Shown here in pieces: positions 24,840 to 33,529 of a stretch of 64,000 nucleotides of DNA. The stretch comes from an uncultured Phycisphaerae bacterium (lineage in GTDB: Bacteria > Planctomycetota > Phycisphaerae > UBA1845 > Fen-1342). Positions within the stretch are counted from its first letter, which is position 1; each line of letters opens with the position of its first letter. The notes under the pieces were generated by a model. It was given only the letters and a program-made list of their open reading frames with translations, was not told the DNA's origin and made no database searches. The DNA lies in the NCBI GenBank assembly GCA_937928595.1, contig CALGJV010000026.1:62001-126000 (forward strand). Reading direction: 5' to 3'. Position numbers and translations under genes: made by a program.

Positions 24840-25793
24840 ATGATCCGAAGCCGCACGCCGCACGGCCTGGCGGCGGCCGTTCTCGCGGCCCTGCTCGGCG
24901 CGCTCACCGTCGCGCGCGGCGTGCGGGCCGACGATCCCCTGCCGCGCGCCGCACCCGCGCCGGCCACACGCCCCGCCGGACCGCGGCCGTTCCAGCCCGG
25001 CGTGCAGATCGATTGGGCCCGCCGCGAAGTGCTGGCGGCGGCGCACGTCGTGCTCCGTTCCGGGCCGCTCGAACTGCTGGCGTGCGGACCCGGCAAGGAA
25101 CACGAAAGCATCCTGCGACTCGACGCCGCGGCCACGCACGTGTATCTCGCCCTCGGCCTGCTCGGCGTGCAGCCCGGACATCCGCCCCGCTGGGACGACG
25201 AGCGGGAGCAGACCTTGCCCGCCGACGGCGAGCCCGTCGACATCCTGCTCCGCTGGACGAACGACGGCACCCCCCGCGAAGTCCCCGCGCACGATTGGCT
25301 GATCGATATCGAATACGGTCGGACGCCGCAGCCCCGGCCGTGGGTTCTGGCGGGCTCCGTCGCGCGCGGCGACGGCACGCTCGCCGCCGACGCCAGCGGC
25401 ACCGCCATCACGCTGGTGGACTTCAGCGATGCGCTGCTGGCGCCGCGCCGGCCGCACACTAGCCGCGACGCAGAGCTGTGGGCGCGGGCCAACCCGTCTG
25501 CGATTCCACCGCTGGACACGCCGGTGACCATCGTGCTGCGCCCGGCCGCGGCCGCGGCCGGCGCGTGGCGTCTGGACCTTCGGGGCAGGCTCGCGCTGGA
25601 CGGCCGGCCGGTATCCTGGCCGGACGCCGCCGAGCGGATCTGGCTGGCGCGGCGGGCCGACCCGAGGGCGGTCGTGCGCATCGACGCCGCGGCCGCGCTG
25701 CGCAGCGACGTGGCCGCGCTGCGTCGCGTGCTGTTTGCGGCGGGTGTACCGGCTGAAGCCGTCGCCTTCGAGCCCGGGCCGGGCGGGCCCTGA
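24840..25793 (+). CDS. Secreted YdjY-like protein
   Basis: The 317-residue protein has a signal peptide ('LAAAVLAALLGALTVARGVRA'). The core matches the YdjY-type domain: 'LELLACGPGKEHESILRLDA' followed by 'LALGLLGVQPG' and a DDE/E-rich turn. This domain is common in secreted planctomycete proteins and has no established activity. The C-terminal 60 residues ('VRIDAAAALRSDVAALRRVLFAAGV') resemble the periplasmic end of ExbD/TolR; that is only a resemblance. GGAG lies eight bases before the ATG. It follows the secretin by 77 bp on the same strand and may be co-expressed. Confidence 0.72.
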   Translation: MIRSRTPHGLAAAVLAALLGALTVARGVRADDPLPRAAPAPATRPAGPRPFQPGVQIDWARREVLAAAHVVLRSGPLELLACGPGKEHESILRLDAAATHVYLALGLLGVQPGHPPRWDDEREQTLPADGEPVDILLRWTNDGTPREVPAHDWLIDIEYGRTPQPRPWVLAGSVARGDGTLAADASGTAITLVDFSDALLAPRRPHTSRDAELWARANPSAIPPLDTPVTIVLRPAAAAAGAWRLDLRGRLALDGRPVSWPDAAERIWLARRADPRAVVRIDAAAALRSDVAALRRVLFAAGVPAEAVAFEPGPGGP

Positions 25794-25800
25794 GCGCCGG

Positions 25801-26598
25801 TCAGGGGGCGGCGGGATCGGCCACGGTGTTGGTCAGCGTGCCGATGCCCTCGATCTCGACTTCGATCCGATCCCCGGCCCTCAGGAAGACCGGGGGTGTG
25901 CGGGCCATCCCGACGCCTTCGGGGGTGCCGGTCAGGATCACCGTGCCGGGCAGCAGCGTGAACTGGTGCGAGAGGTAGCTGACGAGTGCCCGGCACGAAT
26001 GCAGCATCGCACTCGTGCGGGCATCCTGCATGATCCGGCCGTTGAGCCGGCTGCGAATACGAAGGTCCGCGGGGTCGAGCGCATCCGCCGTCACGAGCCA
26101 CGGCCCCAGCGGACAGAACGTGTCGAAACCCTTGGCCCGCGCCCACTGCTTGTCGTTGCGCTGGCAGTCGCGGGCCGACACGTCGTTGGCGCAGGTATAG
26201 CCGAGCACGAAGTCCAGCGCCCGGTCCTCCGACACGCGCCGCGCCGGCCGGCCGATGACGACCGCGAGCTCGGCCTCGTAGTCCACCTCGGCGGGGGCCG
26301 CCGCGGGGAGCACGATCGTCCCGCCGTCCCCCAGCAGGGCCGTCGTCGGCTTCATGAAGATCAGCGGCCGCTCGGGCACCGCCGCGCCGGTCTCGGCCGC
26401 GTGCGCCCGGTAGTTGCGGCCGATCGCGAAGACGTTCGGCGGCTCGACCGGGGGGAGAAAGCGGGCGACCGGAAGGCGCGCCGGGGCGAACTCCAGCGCG
26501 CCGAACAGCGCGCCGATCAGCGCCTCGGCCGTACGGTCATCGATGAGCCGCCCGATGGCGGTGCGGCCGTCGGGCGTGACAAAGCGGGCGATGCGCAT
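25801..26598 (-). CDS. Fumarylacetoacetate hydrolase-family enzyme
   Basis: The 265-residue protein has the FAH fold. Metal-binding acidic residues are in 'DYEAELAVVIG' (ExE) and 'DVSARD' (Asp); 'GRNYRAHAAE' and 'LLPGTVILTGTPEGVG' are family signatures. Members hydrolyse or decarboxylate acylpyruvates and 2-oxo-ene acids in aromatic and sugar-acid degradation, or decarboxylate oxaloacetate; the substrate cannot be told. GAGGA precedes the ATG. It is 27 bp downstream of the zinc-ribbon gene on the same strand, probably one transcript. Confidence 0.9.
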   Translation of the reverse strand: MRIARFVTPDGRTAIGRLIDDRTAEALIGALFGALEFAPARLPVARFLPPVEPPNVFAIGRNYRAHAAETGAAVPERPLIFMKPTTALLGDGGTIVLPAAAPAEVDYEAELAVVIGRPARRVSEDRALDFVLGYTCANDVSARDCQRNDKQWARAKGFDTFCPLGPWLVTADALDPADLRIRSRLNGRIMQDARTSAMLHSCRALVSYLSHQFTLLPGTVILTGTPEGVGMARTPPVFLRAGDRIEVEIEGIGTLTNTVADPAAP

Positions 26599-26625
26599 GC
26601 TTCCTCGCGGGCCGCGACGCGGGTT

Positions 26626-27129
26626 TCAATAGAAGACCGTGACGATCAGGTGCGGGTCCTGATGCTTGCCCTCGACGACGCCGATGCAGGACGTGGCGAA
26701 CTTAATCTCGATGTGCTCGTCCGCGTCGGCCCACTCGTTGATCTGGGCGTTCAGGTGCCCCAGCGCGGCATCCGTCAGCTTGCAGTGGAACGTCCGGCAA
26801 CGGGTCGCGTTCGGGCTGCCGGTGAGCAGCGGCCGCCGCAGGTTGAGTTGCGGCACGACCGCGGCCTCGCTCATGCTGCCCGGCCCGCCGCCGAACGAGC
26901 GAATGGCCTTGGGGCTGCGCGACGGCGGCAGACCGAGCGCATCCTCACCGACGAGCTGGATCGGCTCGGGTGCGACCGGCGCGCCGGACTTCTCCTTCGT
27001 TTCCCCTACGCAGTGACGGCACAGCAACCGGCCGTCCACCTCCGCCGCCAGGTGCTTCTCGACATGCTCCGGGTAGATCGTCGCGCCGCACGCGGCACAC
27101 GCGAGGACCTGTTCCTCGTCGCCGGCCAT
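26626..27129 (-). CDS. Zinc-ribbon protein with conserved C-terminal domain, unknown function
   Basis: The 167-residue protein has four cysteines in a zinc-ribbon layout near its start: Cys11, Cys14, Cys37 and Cys40, with His22 and His26 between them. A disordered linker leads to a C-terminal alpha/beta domain of about 65 residues ('CRTFHCKLTDAALGHLNAQI', then 'EIKFATSCIGVVEGKHQDPH', ending 'LIVTVFY'). I do not recognise that domain. GAGGAGG sits about five bases before the ATG. No nucleic-acid-binding signature is clear beyond the ribbon. Its neighbours are MiaA upstream and an FAH enzyme downstream, which does not define a pathway. Confidence 0.7.
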   Translation of the reverse strand: MAGDEEQVLACAACGATIYPEHVEKHLAAEVDGRLLCRHCVGETKEKSGAPVAPEPIQLVGEDALGLPPSRSPKAIRSFGGGPGSMSEAAVVPQLNLRRPLLTGSPNATRCRTFHCKLTDAALGHLNAQINEWADADEHIEIKFATSCIGVVEGKHQDPHLIVTVFY

Positions 27130-27267
27130 GGCTGCCTCCTCGCGCTCCGCTGCCCGGCGCAGCGCTGCCTGGAACGCGTCGGGATGCGGGCGGCGCCCGT
27201 GCCCGCGACGCGCGAGACTCGGGACGTGACGCCCGTACTATAAGCCGCAGCCGCCCTGCGCCAAGCG

Positions 27268-28206
27268 TCAGCCCCGCGCAGGCAGCGCCTCCGCCCGCGC
27301 CAGCACCGTCGCCTCCGGCTCGTCCGCCGCGACATCCAGCCAAGTCACCCCGCCCATCCGCCGCAGCCACGTCCGCTGCTGCTTGGCCAGCCGCCGCGAG
27401 TTCACCTTGATCTGCTCGATCGCCTCGTCGAGCGACAACCGCCCCGCGAGGTGCGCCAGGAGCTCCGCGTAGCCGACCGCCTGCGCCGCCGGCGCGCCCA
27501 GGCCCCGCGGGTCGGCGGCCAGCCGCCGCACTTCGTCGAGCAGCCCGGCCGCGACCATCTGCCGCACACGCAGGTTGATCCGATGGTTCGCGTCGGCCCG
27601 CTCGCGCCGCAGACCGATCAGCCGCCAGCTCCACTCCGGGCGCCGGGGCGTCGCCGCCCCCCACTGGCGTTGCAACGCGCTGATCGGCCGGCCCGTCAGC
27701 CGGTGCACCTCGAGGGCCCGCTCGATCCGCCGCAGGTCGTTGCGGTGGATGCGGGCGGCGGCCTCGGGATCGACCGCCGCCAGCTCGGCGTGCAGGGCGG
27801 CCACGCCCTCGTCCGCAGCCCGGCGGCGCAGCTCCGCCCGCACGGACGGATCCGCGGAGGGCCCCGCGAAGAGCCCCTCGTACCAGCACTTGAAATACAG
27901 CACCGTGCCGCCGACGGCCACGACCGGCCGCCCGCGGGCGTGGATGTCGGCGACGGCCCGGTCCGCCCGCGCCACGAACTCGGCGGCCGAGAACGCCTCC
28001 CACGGGTCCGCGACGTCGATCAGGTGATGCGGCACGGCGGCGCGGGCCGCGGCCGACGGCTTGGCCGTGCCGATGTCCATCCCGCGGTAAACCTTCATCG
28101 AGTCGATGCTGACGATCTCGGCCCCCATCCGAGCGGCCAGGGCCCGGGCCAGGACGCCCTTGCCCGAAGCCGTGCAGCCGAGGATGACCAGCACGCGGTT
28201 TTCCAC
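27268..28206 (-). CDS. miaA: tRNA dimethylallyltransferase
   Basis: The 312-residue enzyme adds a dimethylallyl group to N6 of adenosine 37 in tRNAs reading UNN codons. It has the P-loop 'ILGCTASGKG', 'EIVSIDSMKVYRGMDIGTAK', 'PHHLIDV', and the GGT strand 'AVGGTVLYF'. The later 'LLDEV', 'AVGYAELLAHL' and 'LAKQQRTWLRR' motifs also fit. The P-loop position usually PT is CT here. I prefer the GTG at 28204-28206, which puts the P-loop near residue 10 as in other MiaA; an ATG at 28251 would add 15 residues. It is divergent from a small lipoprotein. Confidence 0.93.
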   Translation of the reverse strand: MENRVLVILGCTASGKGVLARALAARMGAEIVSIDSMKVYRGMDIGTAKPSAAARAAVPHHLIDVADPWEAFSAAEFVARADRAVADIHARGRPVVAVGGTVLYFKCWYEGLFAGPSADPSVRAELRRRAADEGVAALHAELAAVDPEAAARIHRNDLRRIERALEVHRLTGRPISALQRQWGAATPRRPEWSWRLIGLRRERADANHRINLRVRQMVAAGLLDEVRRLAADPRGLGAPAAQAVGYAELLAHLAGRLSLDEAIEQIKVNSRRLAKQQRTWLRRMGGVTWLDVAADEPEATVLARAEALPARG

Positions 28207-28312
28207 GCCGCCGTTGTATCGCGGCCCCCGGGGCGGGCTCAAGCACGCCAACCGCTCCGGCGCGGGCCTGTCTTCCCCTCGGGATACGGCTGCGTCTCCG
28301 GCAGCGCCGAGC

Positions 28313-28318
28313 TACACT
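28313..28318 (+). promoter_or_regulatory. Possible -10 box
   Basis: TACACT lies 39 bases before the small lipoprotein ATG. The -35 is weak. Confidence 0.25.
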
Positions 28319-28351
28319 ACGGCACCGCCACGGGCGCCGAGGAGAAATACG

Positions 28352-28642
28352 ATGGGTCGCCGATGGTTGCTCATGGGACTGCCGGTCGTGCTCGCGGGGC
28401 TGGCCGGGTGCGTCAACGTCAAAGCGCCGGAGCGGATCGTCCTCAACGGCGACCCGCCGCCGGTGGACGCGAGTCGCGTGCCGGAGACGACCTCGCACGC
28501 CGACTGCCGGGACGAGCTGATTCGCGCGTACCAGAACATCCAGTACCTGGAACGCGAGAATGCCCGCCTGAAGCAGCGGGCCGACGAGTACAAGCGCGAA
28601 CGGGACGAAGCCCGCAAGCGGCTCAAGCGGTACGAGGACTGA
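28352..28642 (+). CDS. Small coiled-coil lipoprotein
   Basis: The 96-residue protein has a textbook lipoprotein signal ('VVLAGLAGC', Cys at about residue 20) with an ATG at 28352 and a GAGGAG ribosome site. After a short linker, residues 55-96 are a charged heptad helix ('IQYLERENARLKQRADEYKR'), a likely coiled coil as in Lpp-like or spacer proteins. It ends 20 bp before the convergent KorB gene. Function unknown. Confidence 0.75.
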   Translation: MGRRWLLMGLPVVLAGLAGCVNVKAPERIVLNGDPPPVDASRVPETTSHADCRDELIRAYQNIQYLERENARLKQRADEYKRERDEARKRLKRYED

Positions 28643-28661
28643 GGCGTCCGGCCGGCGGCGG

Positions 28662-29678
28662 CTACTCGACCGTCCACGTCTCGCCGGCGGCGAAGAGGGC
28701 CGCGAGCTGCCCGGGACCGCTCTTGGCGCGGGCCGCATGGATCTGCTCCATCAGCAGATCTTCGTAGACCGGCTTCTGCTGGGCGAGGAACACACCCATC
28801 GGCTCCGGGAAATCCGGGTAGTGCATGCGCGCCAGCCGGAACGCCATCGAGGGGTCGGGGTTGCGCTCGTCGTGGATGATCAGGTCGTCGCGCGGCACCT
28901 TGTCCACCGGCACCACTTCGAGCAGGTCGCCGTTCAGGCGAATGCCCTTCTCGCGGTTCTTGCCGAAGATCAGCGGCTGGCCGTGCTCCAGGTACAGCAC
29001 GTTGTCGGCCTTGGCCGTGCGGTCGGTCGCGAAGCCGAACGCGCCGGGGTTGAACACCTGGCAGTTCTGGTACACCTCGACGAACGCCGTGCCGCGGTGC
29101 TCGCTGGCCCGCTTCAGCACGTACTGGAGGTGCTGCACGTCGGTGTCGATCGCGCGGGCCACGAACGTGACCTCGGCGCCGATCGCGACCGAGATCGGGT
29201 GCATCGGGTGGTCGATCGACCCCTGCGGCGAGGATCGCGTCCGCGTGCCGAACTCGCTCGTCGGCGAATACTGCCCCTTGGTGAGCCCGTAAATGCGGTT
29301 GTTGAACAGCACGACTTTGAGGCCCACGTTCCGCCGGAGCGTGTGCAGGAAATGGTTGCCGCCGATGCTCAGTGCGTCGCCGTCGCCGGTGACGACCCAC
29401 ACGTCGAGTTCCGGGTTCGCGCACTTCACGCCCGTCGCCACCGCCGGCGCGCGGCCGTGAATCCCGTGGAAACCGTACGTCTCCATGTAGTACGGGAAAC
29501 GGCTCGAGCAGCCGATGCCCGAGACGAAGACCGTGCGGTCACGGTCGGCGCCGTTGGCCGCGAGCACCTTCTGCAATTGCGTCAGGATCGAGTGGTCGCC
29601 GCAGCCCGGGCACCACTTGACCTGCTGGTCGCTCTTGAAGTCCTTGACGGTCACGCCGGTTGGCGGGGTCGCGCTCAC
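28662..29678 (-). CDS. korB: 2-oxoacid:ferredoxin oxidoreductase, beta subunit
   Basis: The 338-residue subunit binds thiamine diphosphate. 'KWCPGCGDHSIL' (Cys23 to Cys26 region), 'GIGCSSRFPYYM' and the TPP motif 'VVTGDGDALSIGGNH...NNRIYGLTKGQ' are typical. With the alpha subunit it decarboxylates a 2-oxoacid, most likely 2-oxoglutarate, to acyl-CoA with reduction of ferredoxin, or runs in reverse for CO2 fixation. The ATG overlaps the alpha-subunit stop by four bases, so the two are translated together. The substrate (2-oxoglutarate against pyruvate or branched oxoacids) is not fixed by sequence. Confidence 0.93.
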   Translation of the reverse strand: MSATPPTGVTVKDFKSDQQVKWCPGCGDHSILTQLQKVLAANGADRDRTVFVSGIGCSSRFPYYMETYGFHGIHGRAPAVATGVKCANPELDVWVVTGDGDALSIGGNHFLHTLRRNVGLKVVLFNNRIYGLTKGQYSPTSEFGTRTRSSPQGSIDHPMHPISVAIGAEVTFVARAIDTDVQHLQYVLKRASEHRGTAFVEVYQNCQVFNPGAFGFATDRTAKADNVLYLEHGQPLIFGKNREKGIRLNGDLLEVVPVDKVPRDDLIIHDERNPDPSMAFRLARMHYPDFPEPMGVFLAQQKPVYEDLLMEQIHAARAKSGPGQLAALFAAGETWTVE

Positions 29679-31546
29679 GCCGCACCTCCGAGGAGCTGGT
29701 CAATCCGGTCGCAAATCTCGCTCACCATGAACGGCCGACCCTGGACCTTGTTCAGGCCCTGCGCGTCGACCAGGTACGCGCCCCGCAGCAGTTGCCGCAA
29801 CTGGCCCATGTTGAGCTCGCACACCAGCACGCGCCGGAAGCGGCGAAGCACCGCGCCCAGATTCGCGGGCATCGGGTTCAGCCACCGCAGGTGCGCGTGC
29901 GAAACGTTCTGGCCCTTCTCGCGGGCCTGCTCGATGGCCGTGCGAACGGCCCCGAACGTGCCGCCCCACGACACCACGAGCAGGTCGCCCTCCGCGTCGC
30001 CGAAGACCTCCTGCGCCGGCACGTCCTGCACGACGCGGGCCACCTTCTCCGCCCGCAGGTGCGTCATGCGCTGGTGGTTCTCCGGCACGTAGCAGACGTT
30101 CCCCGCTCCGTCCGCCTTCTCCAGCCCCCCGATCCGGTGCCGCAGCCCCGGCGTCCCCGGGACGGCCCACGGCCGGGCCCCGTTCGCGTCGCGCAGGTAC
30201 GGCTGGAACGTCGCCGGGTCGGTCGCGTGATGGACCGGAATCGGCGCCAATTCACGGACGGCGGGCACGCGCCACGGCTCGGAACCGTTCGCGATGTACC
30301 CGTCCGTCAGCAGGATCACCGGCGTCATGTACTTCACCGCGACGCGCACCGCCTCGATCGCCGCAGCGAAGCAGTCCGCCGGGCTCTGCGCCGCCAGCAC
30401 CGGCAGCGGGCAGTCGCCGTTCCGACCCAGGACCGCCTGCCAGAGGTCGGACTGCTCGGTCTTGGTCGGCAGGCCCGTGCTCGGGCCGCCGCGCTGCACG
30501 TCCACGATCACGCACGGCAGCTCCGTCATGACGGCCAGGCCGATCGCCTCCTGCTTGAGCGCCATGCCCGGACCGCTCGTGCCGGTGCAGGCGATCGCGC
30601 CGGCAAACGCCGCCCCGACAACCGCGCACATCGCGGCAATTTCGTCCTCGGCCTGAAAGACCCGCACATCGAAACTCTTGTGCAACGCCAGCTCATGCAG
30701 AATGTCGCTGGCCGGCGTGATCGGGTAGCTCCCATAGAACAGCGGCTTGCCGGCCAGCTGCGCCGCGGTGATCAGCCCCAGCGCCGTCGCCTGGTTGCCC
30801 GTCAGGTTTCGGTACGTGCCGGGCGCGAGCTTCGCCGGCTTCACGCGGTAGCGGGTCGTGAAGATCTCCGTCGTCTCGCCCAGCGCATAGCCCGCCTCCA
30901 GCGCCAGCGTGTTCGCCCGCGCCACCGCCGCCACCTTCGCGAACTTGCTGTTGATCCAGCGGCGGGTCGGCTCCAGCGGCCGGTCGTACAGCCAGTACGC
31001 CAAGCCCAACGCGTAGAAGTTCTTGCAGCGGCTCGCATCGCGCGGCCCCAGCCCGGTCTCCTTCACGGCCGCGAGCGTCTGCTGGGTGATCGGAATCTTG
31101 TAGAGCTGGTAGCGGCTCAGGCTGCCGTCCTCCAGCGGGTTCGTCTGGTACTGCGCCCGCTGGAGATTCGACTCGTCGAACTCGTCCGAGTTGACGATCA
31201 GCACCCCGCCTTCGACGAGGTCGCCCAGGTTGGCCTTCAACGCCGCCGGATTCATCGCGATGAGCGCATCCACCCGGTCCCCCGGCGTGTGGATGTGGTG
31301 GCTGCTGAAGTTCACCTGGAAACCGGACACGCCGGCCAGCGTGCCGAGCGGGGCCCGGATCTCGGCCGGGTAGTCCGGGAACGTCGCGATGTCGTTCCCG
31401 ACGATCGCCGACGTCGCCGTGAACTGGCTGCCGACGAGCTGCATCCCGTCGCCGGAGTCCCCGGCGAAGCGAACCGCGGCCCGGTCGATCTCGCGCGCCG
31501 GCGCGGGCCGACCCGGCTGCGTCTTCTCGGAAGTTGCCGTGCTCAT
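29675..31546 (-). CDS. korA: 2-oxoacid:ferredoxin oxidoreductase, fused gamma-alpha subunit
   Basis: The 623-residue protein has an N-terminal gamma-type domain ('VRFAGDSGDGMQLVG', 'GFQVNFSSHHIHTPGDRVDA') fused to the alpha pyrimidine-binding domain ('LFYGSYPITPASDILHELA', 'TSGPGMALKQEAIGLA', 'VDVQRGGPSTGLPTKTEQSD'). The fused form is common in bacterial KorA. The ATG at 31544-31546 has a GAGAGA run upstream; the frame before it is unstructured. It pairs with KorB through an ATGA overlap. Electrons go to ferredoxin, so the enzyme is an anaerobic or microaerobic counterpart to the E2/E3 dehydrogenase encoded 2 kb upstream. Confidence 0.93.
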   Translation of the reverse strand: MSTATSEKTQPGRPAPAREIDRAAVRFAGDSGDGMQLVGSQFTATSAIVGNDIATFPDYPAEIRAPLGTLAGVSGFQVNFSSHHIHTPGDRVDALIAMNPAALKANLGDLVEGGVLIVNSDEFDESNLQRAQYQTNPLEDGSLSRYQLYKIPITQQTLAAVKETGLGPRDASRCKNFYALGLAYWLYDRPLEPTRRWINSKFAKVAAVARANTLALEAGYALGETTEIFTTRYRVKPAKLAPGTYRNLTGNQATALGLITAAQLAGKPLFYGSYPITPASDILHELALHKSFDVRVFQAEDEIAAMCAVVGAAFAGAIACTGTSGPGMALKQEAIGLAVMTELPCVIVDVQRGGPSTGLPTKTEQSDLWQAVLGRNGDCPLPVLAAQSPADCFAAAIEAVRVAVKYMTPVILLTDGYIANGSEPWRVPAVRELAPIPVHHATDPATFQPYLRDANGARPWAVPGTPGLRHRIGGLEKADGAGNVCYVPENHQRMTHLRAEKVARVVQDVPAQEVFGDAEGDLLVVSWGGTFGAVRTAIEQAREKGQNVSHAHLRWLNPMPANLGAVLRRFRRVLVCELNMGQLRQLLRGAYLVDAQGLNKVQGRPFMVSEICDRIDQLLGGAA

Positions 31547-31717
31547 GAAGTCTCTCTCGGAGCCGATGGGCCGCAGCGCTGCGAAGCGTCCGGAACGGCC
31601 CGCTTGCCTGCGGAGGCGCATCCGGGGACGGCCACGCGCGGGCCGGCCGCGCCGGCTCACAGGTACAGACCGCAGATTCTACGCGGTGCCTGGGGCCCCT
31701 AGCAACGGTCCCCGCCG

Positions 31718-33529
31718 TCAGCCCCCACCCGGCCGGGCATGCACCTCCACCGTGATCGTGCCCGCCGAGGTCCGCGGCAACTCGAACAGCAGCAGGTCGC
31801 CCCGCTCACGCCACAGCGGCTCGACCGGACGCCCGCGGGCGTAAACCCAGCACGTCCGCCCCGCCGTGCCGTGCACGCGGAATCGCGGCTCGAACCGCAC
31901 CACCTTGCCGGGATCGAACGTGAACCGCAGCACGTTATCGGCCAATTCCAGCTCGAACAGCCCCTCCCCCTCGTTGAACCCGTCGCCGTCCCGGTCGCCG
32001 GCCACATCCGTCACAAGGCGCCCCGCCAGCACCCGCACCCCTGCCGGCCGCGCGTAGTCCGCCGCGTAGCTCGCGGCCTCCGGCGGCCCGTCGAGATCGG
32101 CCGGCCAGACCCGGAGCAAATGCACCGTGTGCACTTCCGGCGCCGCGGGAACATCGCCCGCGACGGTCGCGATGCGGCGCTCGTCCTGGCTTGCGAAGTC
32201 GCGGCGCAGCGGCAGGGCCCCCCGCTCCGGCCAGGTCCAGAGCAGGTCGGCCCGGCCGGGCTGCGGGCGGGCCAGCAGGACCAGCGCGGGGGCGTCCGGC
32301 ACGGCGTCGATCCGCGGGGACGTGAAGCCCCGCCGTCCGTCGAGCCCCACCGCGTAACCGACCCGCGGCGCGCCCCAGCCCCCGGGCGGCGCGGTGCTGG
32401 CGAGCTGCACATGCACCGCTCCAGAAGGATAGAGCGTGTACGTCCAGCAGTGCCCGGGTTCGCGCCCAGGGGCGGCGGCGTCCGGCGGCGCGGCCCCGCT
32501 TCGCCAGCGCCACTCGCCCATCACGACCACGCGGGCCGGCGTGGCTTCGACCAGCCCCTGGCTCGTCGCCACCATCGGCCCCCACCCGGCGTAGAGCTGC
32601 GGGTCGTCGTAGGCGATCGGCGCCGCGTCGGGGGCCGCCCAGCCGTCCGGCAGCGGCACCGGCCACGGGCCCAGCCCACCAACGTCGCAGAGGTTCTCAC
32701 CCGTCGCGTCCTGCCAGCGGACGATGACGCCGTCGGCCAGCGCCAGCTCGAAGCGGTCGCGCGCGCCGACGTACAGCCGCCGCCCGCGCGTGCGCACATA
32801 CAGCTCGCCCGACGCGGCGTTTTCGCCGAGCACCCAGCGCCGGTTGTCCGCGAGGATCACGTCGTCAACGAACAGCTCCACCCCGCCCGTCGCCCCCGGC
32901 ACCCGCCACGCCAGGGCCCGCACGTCGGCCAGATCGACGTAATCTCCGATCGTGGCGACGTCCAACGTGACGAGATTCCACTGCGGCTTGAGCTGAAGCG
33001 TGCGCGTCCAGTGTCGCGACGGATCCTCGCCGCTGGTAACGGTGAACTCGACCACCGCCCCGCCCGGCGGACCGTACAGGCTCATGAGCAGCAGCGCGTA
33101 CGGCCGCCAATCGCGGATGAGTGCCAGCTCCGACGACCGCGCGCCGTCGAACACGAGCCGGTCATCGGGCCCCCGCAGCACCGCCTTCAGGCCGCCCGCC
33201 CCCGTTTCGTTGCGGCTCCGCAGAATGCTCAGCGTCGGTTGCTCGTCCGGTTGCGTCCCGTCCGCCCGGAGCGTCCGGAACAGCAGCACCTGCCCCGGCG
33301 ATTCGAAGTCGGCCAGACTGATGAACGGCCCCTCCCGCAGGTCCGGGTACGCCTGCCGCATCCGCTCCAGGATCGGCGACAGCTTCGGCCGGCTCGCCGC
33401 GGCCGGCGCCGCCGGTTGCGCCGGCTGAAACCACTCGCAACCGGCCAGTGCCGCGAGCAGTGCCGTCCACGCGAGCCCGCGGCGGGCCGTGCTACTTCCG
33501 CAACGCGTGAATCGCCGTTCCGAGCACAC
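31718..33529 (-). CDS. Large lipoprotein, beta-rich, unknown function
   Basis: The 603-residue protein starts at a GTG and has a lipoprotein signal ending 'LLAALAGCEW', Cys near residue 31. The body looks all-beta, with two jelly-roll-like halves: 'ISLADFESPGQVLLFRTL' and 'WNLVTLDVATIGDYVDLADV' resemble carbohydrate-binding-like domains found with glycosidases. Later there is a Ca-binding-like 'DRDGDGFNEGEG'. I find no catalytic motif. Its first 38 bases overlap the end of lpd, with no better start inside, so it may depend on lpd translation. It separates the E2/E3 genes from korA on the same strand. Confidence 0.7.
   Translation of the reverse strand: MCSERRFTRCGSSTARRGLAWTALLAALAGCEWFQPAQPAAPAAASRPKLSPILERMRQAYPDLREGPFISLADFESPGQVLLFRTLRADGTQPDEQPTLSILRSRNETGAGGLKAVLRGPDDRLVFDGARSSELALIRDWRPYALLLMSLYGPPGGAVVEFTVTSGEDPSRHWTRTLQLKPQWNLVTLDVATIGDYVDLADVRALAWRVPGATGGVELFVDDVILADNRRWVLGENAASGELYVRTRGRRLYVGARDRFELALADGVIVRWQDATGENLCDVGGLGPWPVPLPDGWAAPDAAPIAYDDPQLYAGWGPMVATSQGLVEATPARVVVMGEWRWRSGAAPPDAAAPGREPGHCWTYTLYPSGAVHVQLASTAPPGGWGAPRVGYAVGLDGRRGFTSPRIDAVPDAPALVLLARPQPGRADLLWTWPERGALPLRRDFASQDERRIATVAGDVPAAPEVHTVHLLRVWPADLDGPPEAASYAADYARPAGVRVLAGRLVTDVAGDRDGDGFNEGEGLFELELADNVLRFTFDPGKVVRFEPRFRVHGTAGRTCWVYARGRPVEPLWRERGDLLLFELPRTSAGTITVEVHARPGGG

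Noticed and set aside
29660-31702. 680-residue open frame on the plus strand opposite korA
   Set aside because: It is a shadow of the minus-strand korA frame caused by high GC at third codon positions: Arg/His/Gln-rich, no domain, and the opposite strand encodes a clear enzyme.
33492-33529. 38-bp overlap of lpdA and the lipoprotein, considered as a frameshift
   Set aside because: Both frames are complete and typical at their ends; the lipoprotein needs the overlap for its signal peptide, so a real overlap is simpler.
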